Assembly (NCBI GenBank): GCA_964450955.1
Contig: CAYVFI010000014.1
Span: 78,386-142,385 of the forward strand
Direction: 5' to 3'
DNA length: 64,000 nt
DNA from: CAYNWT01 sp964450955
GTDB lineage: Bacteria > Planctomycetota > Planctomycetia > Planctomycetales > Planctomycetaceae
The notes beneath the pieces were generated by a model, which saw only the letters and a list, made by a program, of their open reading frames with translations, was not told the DNA's origin and ran no database searches. Positions 16,777 to 26,110 of the stretch are shown here, in pieces (position 1 is the first letter of the stretch; every line of letters starts with the position of its first letter). A program made the translations under genes and the position numbers.

Positions 16777-18849
16777 TCAGTCAAACGACAGCTTTGCCGC
16801 TGGCACGTTGCCGGCCAACTGGTTGAACTTCTCCTCAAGCAGTGCGCTAATCTCATCAGTCGTGGTTTCTGCCGCGACCTCGATGTAAACACCTCCGCCC
16901 ATGTTGGCCAGAGCCTTCATGAGAGCTCGATCCGCATGATGACCCACGGCCATCGAGTGGATAGTGATGCCGGCTCGCACGGCTTCTCGAGCCTCGTAGA
17001 TCAGATACCTTTTTTGAGCTGAGTCACCGCTATTCAAATCGCTTGCGGTGTAGTCGGCAAACCCGTCGCCGTCCCAGTCAAACCATTCGTCAAACTGAAT
17101 AGAATCCCAATCGGCCGGCAATCCACTCGGTATACTACTCGGCCTGTTGACCTGACCATCAGTCATGACCAACATCTGCCAACGAGCTCCCGCCCGACCT
17201 TCGCCCGTCAGAATTTCGCGTGCGGCTTTCACTCCGTCACCGATATTCGTACTCGCGCTATAGTGAGCAGCCTGGTGGTGCAACTGGATCGTCTCAATCT
17301 GACTGTAGTCGGTCGTTAGAAACTTCGATCCAAGATCAACATTGGAAATACTGTTTGGTGCGCTAACCTCACTGGATGAGATGCTGTTCAGCTTCTCAGC
17401 TGTAGCACCGTAGCCAACCAGTCCAAGGCTGTCGCCAAACTGCAGATCGGTCAGGAACGAATTAAACTGCGTCATTCCGTCTTTGACTGCCTGGAAAGGA
17501 TAGGCAGCCACTCTGAACAAGTCCTCAGAAACAGCGTTACTACGCTTTTGGTGCAACAGGTACATCATCAGAGTTCGATACCCGAAGTCGTAGCGGTAGT
17601 CGTAAGTGCTGTTGATCCGAAGGCGAGAGCTATACCCGTCGTTCGAATTACTGATCACCCACGAAATGTAGTCTTTCCATTGTTGCTTACTGACCGACTG
17701 GGATGGCATCCCTTTAAAGCTTCCATTGCTGTTTCGGCCTTCCTGCGGGTAAGGCTCGTAGCTACTGTCGGCCGAATCAACCTTCTCAATAACGATCCAT
17801 GAAGCATCGTTGTTGTAGATCCCAAGTGAAGCAAGATCTGACGTCCTCGGGCCAACTTTCCAGCCACTGTAGTTCGGAAGGTCCCAAAGCGTGATCCGGT
17901 ATCCAGGATCAACCCGGAACGAGTTAATATCCTGGTTAAACCCGGAATAAAAACGTAGATCGTGGACTCCGACACCCAACTTACCTTTGTAGCCGATGTA
18001 GTTGTCGAAGTCGTAGAACCTCACTCCGCCGTCCTGGTCTTCCGATTCCAACTCCAGAAAATCGTAAATTGCGTCAGCTGAAGAACTGACGACATACGTT
18101 CCGGCGTAGCTGTTAATCTTACCCCAACCGCTTGCAGGAAATTTTCTGGTTCCGGGAGCATTTGAGAAGTACGCATTGGAATCGACCAGTGTATCCCAGG
18201 CCTCGTCCAAATCATCCTGAACGGAGCCTTTATCCAGCGCCGTGAAGTACGGAAGACTGTCGTAGTTCATTGATCCCGAGTAGTCACAGACAGTCACAAA
18301 ATCACGTGCCTCAACAAAGGCCGCGGCGGTGGATTTCAAAGCCACTGTCTTGTCTCCGAAGACCGGAGCAAACATCAGCTGCAACTTACTGTCTCCGCGG
18401 TTCTCGTCAGCACCGTCCTTGCGGATGTTGACTCGAACTGCGTTGTGAGGCGAACCGCTCCAGTCGATTTCAAACTTCGCTGTGTCTGGGTTCCATGAAC
18501 GCCGACCAAATTCAACGTCAGAATCTTCCAGAAAGAATCCGTTGCGTGAGGCCACTTCCTTGGCCATCGCAGTCGCTCGCGTTCGAGCATACTCGTGTAC
18601 GTTGCTGGCGTTGCCTGAATCGGCTGCTTCGCGAATGGCAACGGTAATTTCCTGAGCCGCTGCCAGAGCCGCGCCATCAGCCGAAGACTGCATTCGTGAC
18701 TTGGTCACATTAATCAGACCAAGGTCTACCGACATACCGACAAACGTCAAAATCCCGGCGATGAAGAATACGGAAAGAACCAGAATGGCTCCCTTTCGCC
18801 TTCCGGACTGCTGAGAATGCAGTCCCTCCTCTTTGAAAATCTTAAACAC
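16777..18849 (-). CDS. TadG-like vWA protein with beta-gamma-crystallin-like insert
   Basis: A 690-residue protein with a GTG start preceded by GGGGGGA. Residues 15-70 match the TadE/TadG prepilin-like N-terminus: basic RRKGA, a hydrophobic segment, then DLGLINVTKSRMQSSADGAALAAA. A von Willebrand A domain starts near 183 with MIDAS motif D189-Y-S-G-S and resumes near 440, with STNIGDG at 533-539 and MTDGQVN at 562-568. Between these parts, residues 275-357 resemble two Greek-key motifs of a beta-gamma-crystallin (VRFYDFDNYIGYKGK; FNQDINSFRVDPGYRITLWD; YNNDASW). A DWDGDGFADY calcium-loop-like segment is at 591-600. It is probably an extracellular adhesin or pilus-associated protein of the Tad system; two TadE-like genes lie upstream. 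Confidence 0.85.
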   Translation of the reverse strand: MFKIFKEEGLHSQQSGRRKGAILVLSVFFIAGILTFVGMSVDLGLINVTKSRMQSSADGAALAAAQEITVAIREAADSGNASNVHEYARTRATAMAKEVASRNGFFLEDSDVEFGRRSWNPDTAKFEIDWSGSPHNAVRVNIRKDGADENRGDSKLQLMFAPVFGDKTVALKSTAAAFVEARDFVTVCDYSGSMNYDSLPYFTALDKGSVQDDLDEAWDTLVDSNAYFSNAPGTRKFPASGWGKINSYAGTYVVSSSADAIYDFLELESEDQDGGVRFYDFDNYIGYKGKLGVGVHDLRFYSGFNQDINSFRVDPGYRITLWDLPNYSGWKVGPRTSDLASLGIYNNDASWIVIEKVDSADSSYEPYPQEGRNSNGSFKGMPSQSVSKQQWKDYISWVISNSNDGYSSRLRINSTYDYRYDFGYRTLMMYLLHQKRSNAVSEDLFRVAAYPFQAVKDGMTQFNSFLTDLQFGDSLGLVGYGATAEKLNSISSSEVSAPNSISNVDLGSKFLTTDYSQIETIQLHHQAAHYSASTNIGDGVKAAREILTGEGRAGARWQMLVMTDGQVNRPSSIPSGLPADWDSIQFDEWFDWDGDGFADYTASDLNSGDSAQKRYLIYEAREAVRAGITIHSMAVGHHADRALMKALANMGGGVYIEVAAETTTDEISALLEEKFNQLAGNVPAAKLSFD

Positions 18850-18913
18850 CCTTAATCCCCCCTTTAAAAGCCCTTGGTAGTCAACTCTGTCGTGTCGATC
18901 CCTCTACACTGCA

Positions 18914-19423
18914 TCAATTTGCAAGCGAAGATCTTGCAGATCGGAACACCGAAACTGCAGCCAACGTCCTGCCCTTCATGTATCTATCAAGTGGAAACAA
19001 CGTCACATCCGCGTACGGAATAACCGCGCGAATGCGGAATAGTTTCAGATGGTTGTCGGACGCAGCCAGATCGAAATTGTCGCCATCCCGATCTCCGTCG
19101 GCGGTGTCACCTTCGTGCCGAATCGAAACCGTAACTTTCGATCCGTTAAAGCCTGCGGCCGAAATAAAGTTCTGAATATCGCGCCTGACTTTTTGATTGG
19201 GCGTCTCGTTGGCACGCACCCTGTCTCGGAAGTCCATGCTGGCCAAACGCCCGCCCTCACGTACCGCAGAGTGCAGCACGGTTGACGCGCGAGTTGCTAT
19301 ACCCAGCTCAATCGTGCCCAACACCAAAGTCAGCAGCAGCGGACAGAAGATCGCAAATTCGACCATGGCCGCACCGCGACGTGGTTCGCTGTTGTGCTTT
19401 TTTGAATGTAGCTTTCTCATCAT
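18914..19423 (-). CDS. TadE-like pseudopilin protein
   Basis: About 169 residues. A basic N-terminus ends in EPRRGAAMVEFAIFCPLLLTLVLGTIELGI, the classic TadE motif of basic residues, a Glu in the helix and a single membrane segment. It continues ASTVLHSAVREGGRLA and has a periplasmic beta-rich tail. TadE-like proteins are minor pseudopilins processed for Flp/Tad pili. A TTG start at 19435 is possible, but ATG at 19423 is preceded by AAGGGG; a second ATG is at 19420. The stop of the next TadE-like gene lies 30 nt upstream, so the three genes look like one operon ending in the vWA protein. Confidence 0.88.
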   Translation of the reverse strand: MMRKLHSKKHNSEPRRGAAMVEFAIFCPLLLTLVLGTIELGIATRASTVLHSAVREGGRLASMDFRDRVRANETPNQKVRRDIQNFISAAGFNGSKVTVSIRHEGDTADGDRDGDNFDLAASDNHLKLFRIRAVIPYADVTLFPLDRYMKGRTLAAVSVFRSARSSLAN

Positions 19424-19453
19424 TCGCCCCTTCAAATCTGACTGCTGATTTGC

Positions 19454-19951
19454 CTATTCGTGACGCAAGACAGACATGCCGGAAATATTGAGTCCACGAA
19501 CCCACTTCGGACCCGCGGGACCCCAAATCGAGATGTTGTCGTAGGGTACTGACACCCTCACGATGAAGATTTGCCGTGGCTCTGCCGTTGATAAATCGAT
19601 CTCACCAAGACTGTCGTAATCGATGTTGTTCGGATCCACATTCGGATCGTCAAACGTGCTCCCGTCCAGAACCTCGACTTTGAACTTGCTTGTCGGGTTC
19701 AGCAGCCCACCCAGAATCTCGTTCGCTCGCGCTTTGACATCAGCTGTTGTCGAGTTGTCACCGACACCAGAACGGGCAGCAGTCTTGGCGGCTCCATTCA
19801 GAACGTGAATGGTCATGAACACATGGCCGAACTCAATAAACGCGAACACAAGCAGGAAAAACACTGGCAGCACAATGGCCAGTTCAACAAGCGTAGCGCC
19901 AGAACGTCGTTCTCTGGTGCCGTCTGTCCCGCTGGTTTTTCGATGAATCAT
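19454..19951 (-). CDS. TadE-like pseudopilin protein
   Basis: A 165-residue protein from the ATG at 19951. RERRSGATLVELAIVLPVFFLLVFAFIEFGHVFM is the basic-helix TadE N-terminus, followed by HVLNGAAKTAARSGV and a periplasmic domain. It is the first gene of the Tad-like trio. The longer frame to 19996 adds 15 residues without support. No tadA ATPase, tadB/C membrane platform, secretin or prepilin peptidase is in the window, so these minor subunits must rely on a machine encoded elsewhere. Confidence 0.88.
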   Translation of the reverse strand: MIHRKTSGTDGTRERRSGATLVELAIVLPVFFLLVFAFIEFGHVFMTIHVLNGAAKTAARSGVGDNSTTADVKARANEILGGLLNPTSKFKVEVLDGSTFDDPNVDPNNIDYDSLGEIDLSTAEPRQIFIVRVSVPYDNISIWGPAGPKWVRGLNISGMSVLRHE

Positions 19952-20321
19952 CGTGGCCGTCTCGGATGTGAACGTAAAAATGGAAAAACAAGGCAATCCA
20001 CGCCATCAAACAAACTTAGGTTCGGTTTCCGCGTGTCGATTGCACTCATTGACAATTTTTCCGGACTACCGGACTCACCGGACCCAGACTCTGCGGAAAT
20101 GCCACCTCCAGGCCATGCATATCCGTCACAACCCGTATAGCCTGGCCCAACTCATACGGACACGCGACCTGCCGCAACACCCCACTCCCACCCACCGGAT
20201 GCAGTCTCTTAAGCACACGGGATTCCGTGATCCTGTCTGTGAAGCTAACGGCATATTCGTCCCGATACCTACCTCCGGCGGGACCACTACGCCCGCACCC
20301 CTAAGCCGACCCGGACAAATT
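19952..20321. other. Divergent intergenic region
   Basis: This 370-nt stretch lies between the divergent Tad-like operon and the histidine kinase gene. A frame is open through it in line with the kinase, but its translation is basic and proline-rich with no domain. Expected to hold both promoters; none is clear enough to place. Confidence 0.35.
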
Positions 20322-21095
20322 ATGAGCACTGACCCACAGCCGTCACCCGAAGAACTCCTCGCGCAAATCGAGCTGCTGAACCAGCAGTTGCTGCAGGCTC
20401 AGAAGTTGAGTTCTGTCGGTGCCATCGCGTCCTCCATCACGCATGAGTTCAACAACATTCTCACGACGGTCATCAACTACGCTAAAATGGGGCTGCGGCG
20501 TACAGACGATGAGACCCGCGAAAAGGCGTTCAACAAAATCCTCGCCGCCGGCCAACGCGCGTCAAAAATCACAACCGGCATGTTGTCGTACGCTCGCAAG
20601 GGTGCCGATCGCTACGAACCCAACGATCTGCGGATCCTTGTCGAAGACGTGATGGTCCTGGTCGAGAAGGATCTGCAGAAGTACCGCCTGGGTGTCGACC
20701 TGAATATCGAAGAGGGCGTTTTGGCCACGGTCAACGCGAGTCAGATTCAGCAAATTCTGATGAACCTGATCGTCAACGCGCGGCAGGCCATGAAGGAAGG
20801 CGGACGTCTGGCGATCGCGGTCCGCAAGAACCCGACCGATGGGTGGGGTGAGATTCAGGTCCGCGACACCGGCTGTGGAATTCCACAGGAACAGCTGCCG
20901 AAGATCTTCGATCCGTTCTTTACCACGAAGACCGCTGACGAAAACGGTCAGGGCGGAACAGGCATCGGCCTGGACATGTGCCGCCGCATTATCGAAGCCC
21001 ACAAGGGCCGAATCCGCGTCGAAAGCACCGTGGGCAAAGGCACCAGTTTCACTCTGAAACTACCGTTGGCGTCTGTGGTTCCCAACGCCGCGTAA
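20322..21095 (+). CDS. Soluble sensor-less histidine kinase
   Basis: A 257-residue cytosolic kinase. A short N-terminal coiled-coil (residues 8-30) leads to the H box SSITHEFNNILTTVINYAKMG with phospho-acceptor His41. The ATP-binding domain has the N box QQILMNLIVNARQAM, G1 box DTGCGIP, F box FDPFFTTK and G2 box GGTGIGLDMC. No transmembrane, PAS or other sensor region remains when the ATG at 20322 is used. No response regulator is adjacent, so it is an orphan that may receive signals through a partner protein. It is divergent from the Tad-like operon, a possible but unproven target. Confidence 0.9.
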   Translation: MSTDPQPSPEELLAQIELLNQQLLQAQKLSSVGAIASSITHEFNNILTTVINYAKMGLRRTDDETREKAFNKILAAGQRASKITTGMLSYARKGADRYEPNDLRILVEDVMVLVEKDLQKYRLGVDLNIEEGVLATVNASQIQQILMNLIVNARQAMKEGGRLAIAVRKNPTDGWGEIQVRDTGCGIPQEQLPKIFDPFFTTKTADENGQGGTGIGLDMCRRIIEAHKGRIRVESTVGKGTSFTLKLPLASVVPNAA

Positions 21096-21515
21096 CTTCG
21101 TCCATAGATCGGCCGGCCGGTGAAAAGGATCCGTACCCATCGAATCCTCGCAGAACCCGGCCATCGACTAACGTCCCGGAACGCACGGAACGCGACCTTC
21201 CGCGTTCGGTAGGTGCAACCCTTTGGCCGCGCGAGCGCCCAAAGCGCGAATTGCCGCGCGCGATCCGCCATCACCCGAGTGTGGATCTACGCCTGCCGAA
21301 CCAGGCAGCGCCTGGTCTTCCGCCCGACGGCGACCAGAGCGTCAACATCGGTTGGGTCGCTGCAGGCTAAGACCTGGCAGGCTCATGACCGCGGATTATC
21401 GCCGCATTTGACCTGGCTGTGGAGCCACCAGACAATGCAGCCACGCCGTTGATCGTCGCTCAATCTTCTTCGCGACTCCAAACACGTGCGACACGTAACT
21501 GTGGAGAGAACCGTC
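21096..21515. other. Intergenic region without a clear gene
   Basis: This 420-nt GC-rich stretch lies between the histidine kinase and the second sulfatase. It contains a small 7-bp hairpin near 21188-21210 and several overlapping short open frames, none with a recognisable start, domain or bias. It probably contains the sulfatase promoter and untranslated leader. Confidence 0.35.
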
Positions 21516-23435
21516 TTGCGTCAACTGCCTTCCTCAAATGCGACACGCATTGCTTCTACCAGTCTGTTGCTTTTTGCAGTCATCGTTCTGCATCAGCGAC
21601 CCGCCGTTGCCCTCATGGACAAGCCGAACATCGTCTACATCATGGCTGACGAACTTGGCTACTACGAGTTGTCCCACATGGGCAATCCGCACATCAAAAC
21701 ACCCAACATCGACCGCATGGCCGCAACCGGAATGCGGTTCACTCAGGGTCTCGCCGGTTCTTCAGTCTGCGCACCGACGCGTTGTGTGTTAATGACGGGC
21801 AAACACAGTGGGCACACCTCCGTGCGTGTTAACGGTGGAGGAACCCCGCTGCGAAGCGACGAGCCGACTATCGCCAGCATGCTGAAAGAACAGGGCTATG
21901 CGACCGGTGGCTTTGGTAAGTGGGGCTGCGGCGGACGCGGTTCGACCGGTGTGCCTGAAAAACATGGGTTCGATGAATTCGTCGGCTACTACGACCAGGT
22001 CCACGCTCACAGCTACTACCCGAAGTACATTGTTCGCAATAGTGAAGAATTGCCACTGAAGGGCAACAAGGGCATGAGCACCGGCGAGACGTATTCGCAC
22101 TACGTCATCGTCGAACACGGCATGAATTTCATCCGCCGCAACAAAGACAAACCCTTCTTCTGCTACCTGCCAATCACACCGCCGCACGGATTGTTTGACA
22201 TCCCGGACAACGATCCCGCATGGGCGATGTACAAAGACAAGGACTGGCCCGAACAGGCAAAACGATACGCGGCGATGGTCACGATGGTGGACCGACAGGT
22301 CGGCGACGTGTTCAAACTGTTGGAAGAACTTCGGCTCGAAACAAACACAATGGTCGTGTTCTGTGGAGACAACGGCGGCAATGATTACTTCGTCACGAAG
22401 GAACACAAACGCGGTTTCTTTGGCGCCAACAAACATCCGCAAACAGGTGTCGAATTTCGCGGGCGCAAGGGAACGCTGTACGAAGGCGGACTACGAATTC
22501 CGATGATCGCCAAATGGCCCGGTCGCATCGCGGAAGGCAAAGTCAGCGATCACTTGTGGTACTTCCCGGACGTGCTGCCGACCATCGCCGAAATCACCGG
22601 TGCCAGGCCGCCCGCAGATATCGACGGGATCTCGATTGTGCCGGAACTGTTTGGAACCGCAGCGGCAGGTCGCCAACAGCAAAAGCACCAGTACCTTTAC
22701 TGGGAACTCGGCAGCAAGACAGCCGTGCGTTGGAATAACTGGAAAGCCGTTCGCCCCGGCGCGAAAGCTGACTGGGAACTCTACGACTTAACCAATGACA
22801 TTAGCGAAGCCAACAATGTCGCGGCCTCCGAACCGAAGGTTCTGGCCACCATCAAAGGCTTCGCCGAAGCGGCTCATGTGGATGCCGTGGAGGGAACCTT
22901 TCACGACCGAGCGATCCACGAACGCGACCGTCAGGCCAAGTTTGGCGACTTCCCTCAACCTCAACGTCGGCGACGAGGCAAAAACACGAAGCTGCCGCAA
23001 AAGGGGCTAATACCAACAAAAGACCTCAAAATCGCGCGCGTCAGCAGCCAGGCTAACGGAAATGACCGAAGCGGCGCCAGCATGATTGACGGTGATTCAC
23101 GTACTCATTGGCATACACAGTTCAATCCTCGAATAAAGAAGCATCCGCACGAAGTCGTCATCGATCTGGGGCAGGTCCGCACAGTCAAAGGCGTTCGATA
23201 CATGAGCCGGCAGGACGGCGGCTGGAACGGAGCACTCGCGAAGTGCGAATTCGCCGTCGGTGACTCTGCAGAGACCTTCCCCACCAAAATCAACCCAGTC
23301 CGATTCACGAAAACAAGAGAACCGCAGGAAGCCCGGTTCGACGGAACGGGCCGCTACCTGCACCTGCGAATCCTAAGCGAAGTCAACAATGGCCCGTGGG
23401 CCTCGATTGCAGAACTTGGTGTCATCGGCCAGTAA
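21516..23435 (+). CDS. Secreted sulfatase with C-terminal discoidin-like domain
   Basis: A 639-residue type I sulfatase, read from a TTG at 21516 that is preceded by GGAGAG at a 7-nt spacing and leads into a signal peptide (STSLLLFAVIVLHQRPAVA). An in-frame GTG at 21486 has no ribosome-binding site. Catalytic features are NIVYIMADELGYYELSHMGN, the formylglycine site Cys85 in CAPTR, GGFGKWGCGG and VVFCGDNGGND. After about residue 500 a carbohydrate-binding F5/8 type C-like domain begins (MIDGDSRTHWHTQF, EVVIDLGQVRTVKGVRYMSRQD, RYLHLRILSEVNNGPWASIAEL). The tail probably targets the enzyme to sulfated glycans. Confidence 0.92.
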   Translation: MRQLPSSNATRIASTSLLLFAVIVLHQRPAVALMDKPNIVYIMADELGYYELSHMGNPHIKTPNIDRMAATGMRFTQGLAGSSVCAPTRCVLMTGKHSGHTSVRVNGGGTPLRSDEPTIASMLKEQGYATGGFGKWGCGGRGSTGVPEKHGFDEFVGYYDQVHAHSYYPKYIVRNSEELPLKGNKGMSTGETYSHYVIVEHGMNFIRRNKDKPFFCYLPITPPHGLFDIPDNDPAWAMYKDKDWPEQAKRYAAMVTMVDRQVGDVFKLLEELRLETNTMVVFCGDNGGNDYFVTKEHKRGFFGANKHPQTGVEFRGRKGTLYEGGLRIPMIAKWPGRIAEGKVSDHLWYFPDVLPTIAEITGARPPADIDGISIVPELFGTAAAGRQQQKHQYLYWELGSKTAVRWNNWKAVRPGAKADWELYDLTNDISEANNVAASEPKVLATIKGFAEAAHVDAVEGTFHDRAIHERDRQAKFGDFPQPQRRRRGKNTKLPQKGLIPTKDLKIARVSSQANGNDRSGASMIDGDSRTHWHTQFNPRIKKHPHEVVIDLGQVRTVKGVRYMSRQDGGWNGALAKCEFAVGDSAETFPTKINPVRFTKTREPQEARFDGTGRYLHLRILSEVNNGPWASIAELGVIGQ

Positions 23436-23503
23436 CCCGTATACTGGTCCGCACGAGAACCAACCGACAGACCCGAATCTCCTCAGCACTAGATCTACCC
23501 AGA

Positions 23504-25237
23504 ATGCTCGCCGGCCCGATTTTCAACCGTGAACTCATCACGGCCCCACGAAAAACCAGCCACTTCCTCCTCCGCGCCGGATACGTCGCCGCGTTGTTCG
23601 TGCTTATGTACACAACGCGCCAAACGACTATCGGCTTCCAGGAAGTCCGCAACATCGGAGACATCGCGCGCTTCGGCGGGCTGGTGTTCCAGGTGTTCTC
23701 ACTGGTTCAACTTTCCCTGGTCATGTTCTTCGCGCTACTGTTAACCGCGGGCAACATCGCGCAGGAGAAAGACCGCCGCACGCTCATCCTGCTACTCATG
23801 ACCGACCTGCGCAGCCGAGAAATGGTTCTCGGAAAACTGGGCGCGAGTCTTTTGATTGTGTTTGTCCTTATCGCAGCATCCGCGCCCGTTATGTGCTTCC
23901 TGTACATGCTGGGCGGCATTTCCACAGATCAAATTATCTGGTCGCTGGCGATATGTTCGGCCACCGCCATCGCTGCTGGTTCGTGGGGTGCGTTAGTTGC
24001 GTTTTGGCGAGATAAAACCTTTCAGACTCTGGCCATCAGTGTTTTGGGAATCGTCGCCTTTCTGGTTCTGCTTGAAGGTGCCGCAGCTTTGATGGGTGAT
24101 GGCAGTATTGCTCAAACCATCGCCGGCGCCCTGAACCCGTATCGCGCGATGTCGGCAGTATTGAACCCGCTTGCCAATGTTGAATCCGGTGTCGCAACAG
24201 TCTCAGCCGTTGTGCCGGTCGTGTCGCTGCTGGCGTTTGCGTTGGGGATGAGCCTGTTCACAATCGGTCGCCTAAGAACATGGAACCCATCGCAGTTGGT
24301 CTACCAGCGTGTCGATGAAGACGATGACGCCGCAACAGAAAGCCGCGTCAAACACCGCAGCATCTGGACCAACCCGGTCATCTGGCGAGAAATCTGCACC
24401 CGCGCGTATGGGCGGAAGATTGTGTTCATCAAACTGGCCTACGTCGCCATCGCCGCTCTTGTGACGTGGTACCTGGCCACCAGCGCGGATGACGGGTCGT
24501 TGGTGCTGGGCATGGTGTCGCGTTCCGGCTTCGCCTTCGTGGCACTCACCGTAATCAGCCTTCTACTCATCAACGCGCAGGCAGTGACATCGCTCACCAG
24601 CGAACGTGACGGCCAGACGCTGGAACTGCTACTGGCCACAGACATCAGCGCCAAAGAGTTCATCCTTGGCAAAATAGGCGGCGCGCTTTGGAACTCGAAA
24701 GAACTTATCCTGGTTCCGTTCGCCATGCTGGGTTACCTCATGTATTCGGGGAACCTGGGCATCACGACCGAAAACATGATTTACCTCATCATCGGTTACA
24801 CAGCGCTGGTCGTGTTTTCAGCGATGCTGGGACTGCACTCAGGACTCAGCTACGAGAACTCACGGTCATCCATTGCCAACAGCCTGGGCACAATCTTTTT
24901 CTTGTTCATCGGCATCTTCATTTTCATGATCCTGTTGGTCGAAGCCCGATCGTCATTCGCGATCCAGTTCCAAAGCTTTCTGATTTTCATCATCGTCGGC
25001 AGCATGGGACTGTACGGTTCTCTAACAAATAAGAACCCATCCAACGCTCTGACTCTGGCCGCGGCACTGCTGCCATTCCTGACGTTTTACGCGATCACGG
25101 AATTCTTACTGGAAGGATCCCTGGGGGTTTGCATGTGGATCACAGTCGCCTACGGCTTTGCCACCATCGCCATGCTTGTCCCCGCCGTCAGCGACTTCGA
25201 CGTCGCACTCGGCCGAACAACGTCGGACAACGGCTAG
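23504..25237 (+). CDS. ABC-2 type transporter permease, two-module
   Basis: A 577-residue membrane protein from the ATG at 23504, with about twelve hydrophobic segments arranged as two related halves. Each half opens with the ABC-2 permease signature: GPIFNRELITAPR at the N-terminus and NPVIWREICTRAYGRK near residue 290. Each also has a cytosolic QEKDRRTLILLLMTDLRSREMVLGKL or SERDGQTLELLLATDISAKEFILGKI element. The halves look like a tandem duplication of the usual permease. It would export an unknown substrate with an ATP-binding subunit, which is not encoded in the window. Confidence 0.87.
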   Translation: MLAGPIFNRELITAPRKTSHFLLRAGYVAALFVLMYTTRQTTIGFQEVRNIGDIARFGGLVFQVFSLVQLSLVMFFALLLTAGNIAQEKDRRTLILLLMTDLRSREMVLGKLGASLLIVFVLIAASAPVMCFLYMLGGISTDQIIWSLAICSATAIAAGSWGALVAFWRDKTFQTLAISVLGIVAFLVLLEGAAALMGDGSIAQTIAGALNPYRAMSAVLNPLANVESGVATVSAVVPVVSLLAFALGMSLFTIGRLRTWNPSQLVYQRVDEDDDAATESRVKHRSIWTNPVIWREICTRAYGRKIVFIKLAYVAIAALVTWYLATSADDGSLVLGMVSRSGFAFVALTVISLLLINAQAVTSLTSERDGQTLELLLATDISAKEFILGKIGGALWNSKELILVPFAMLGYLMYSGNLGITTENMIYLIIGYTALVVFSAMLGLHSGLSYENSRSSIANSLGTIFFLFIGIFIFMILLVEARSSFAIQFQSFLIFIIVGSMGLYGSLTNKNPSNALTLAAALLPFLTFYAITEFLLEGSLGVCMWITVAYGFATIAMLVPAVSDFDVALGRTTSDNG

Positions 25238-25312
25238 TCCCCAGCCAGTGAACCGTCAGTCCGCTCTCCTGCTGCCAGCGGAGAAGTTCGCGACCGCGGG
25301 AGAGCAAGATTC

Positions 25313-26110
25313 ATGTCTCAAACCAGCACCACCGCCCAACCAACTTACTTTGATTTCAACGGCCACCGCTTCCCGGTCGCCCGCCCGCACACCTTCGGTC
25401 TCGTGATCACCGGGCCCGCCAAAGACAATAGTGGCGAAGTCGGTGAATGCGCCAGCACTGACTACCTCCACGACATTCTGCTTGCACCTGAGAACCGCGA
25501 AGAGTTCCTCAACCTCATCGAAACCGAATACCTGGTCGTCTGCAAGAACCTCCAAACCGACGCTCCCACCTACCGCCGAGTTCGCGGCAAGTCGAGCCAC
25601 GGAAAGCTTAGCCAGGCAGAGTACTTTCATCACGATGGGTGCAGTTGCCCCACAAAGCCACGCGTTGTCGAAATCCGACTCCCGCACCAACAGATCTCTC
25701 GCAACATTCACACCGCGACAGCCAGGTTCCCGCAAGTCATGCAGGCAATGCTGACCGCACTCCCCGACCGCTTTCGCGCAGACACTGAGATAGCCGACTA
25801 CCAGACTCAGTTTTTCGGCGACGAATCCGAGTTCCCACCAGTCGAGACCTGGGACAAAATCCAAGGCCGCGTCATCCGTCTGGTTCGCCGCGAGATGGAC
25901 GCCGAATCCTGCCGAGCCTACTACCGCGACGTCGACAAACTGTCTGACGCCTATGTGCTACCCTGGGAGATGGGGGAGAGCCGCCTGATGGTCAACAATG
26001 CCGCGGACCTCACCAAGACCACGCAACACCGCCGGGCGTATCAAAAAATGCGAACCGCCAACGAACAAAACGGAAGCCTGGTAAAACGCTGGACCGCCGA
26101 AGAAGCTTAA
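25313..26110 (+). CDS. Putative Fe(II)/2-oxoglutarate oxygenase-like protein
   Basis: A 265-residue soluble protein not firmly recognised. YFHHDGCS contains an H-x-D pair (His106, Asp108), and near the C-terminus PWEMGESRLMVNNAADLTKTTQHRRAYQKMR resembles the closing part of TauD-like or clavaminate-synthase-like oxygenases, with a distal His239 and an arginine shortly after it. This arrangement suggests a mononuclear iron oxygenase, but the rest of the sequence gives no substrate clue. It follows the ABC permease by 75 nt on the same strand. Its stop codon overlaps that of the convergent EEP gene by 3-4 nt. Confidence 0.5.
   Translation: MSQTSTTAQPTYFDFNGHRFPVARPHTFGLVITGPAKDNSGEVGECASTDYLHDILLAPENREEFLNLIETEYLVVCKNLQTDAPTYRRVRGKSSHGKLSQAEYFHHDGCSCPTKPRVVEIRLPHQQISRNIHTATARFPQVMQAMLTALPDRFRADTEIADYQTQFFGDESEFPPVETWDKIQGRVIRLVRREMDAESCRAYYRDVDKLSDAYVLPWEMGESRLMVNNAADLTKTTQHRRAYQKMRTANEQNGSLVKRWTAEEA

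Noticed and set aside
25256..25864. A 202-codon minus-strand frame opposite the oxygenase-like gene
   Set aside because: It overlaps most of the plus-strand gene, which has better start context and motifs.
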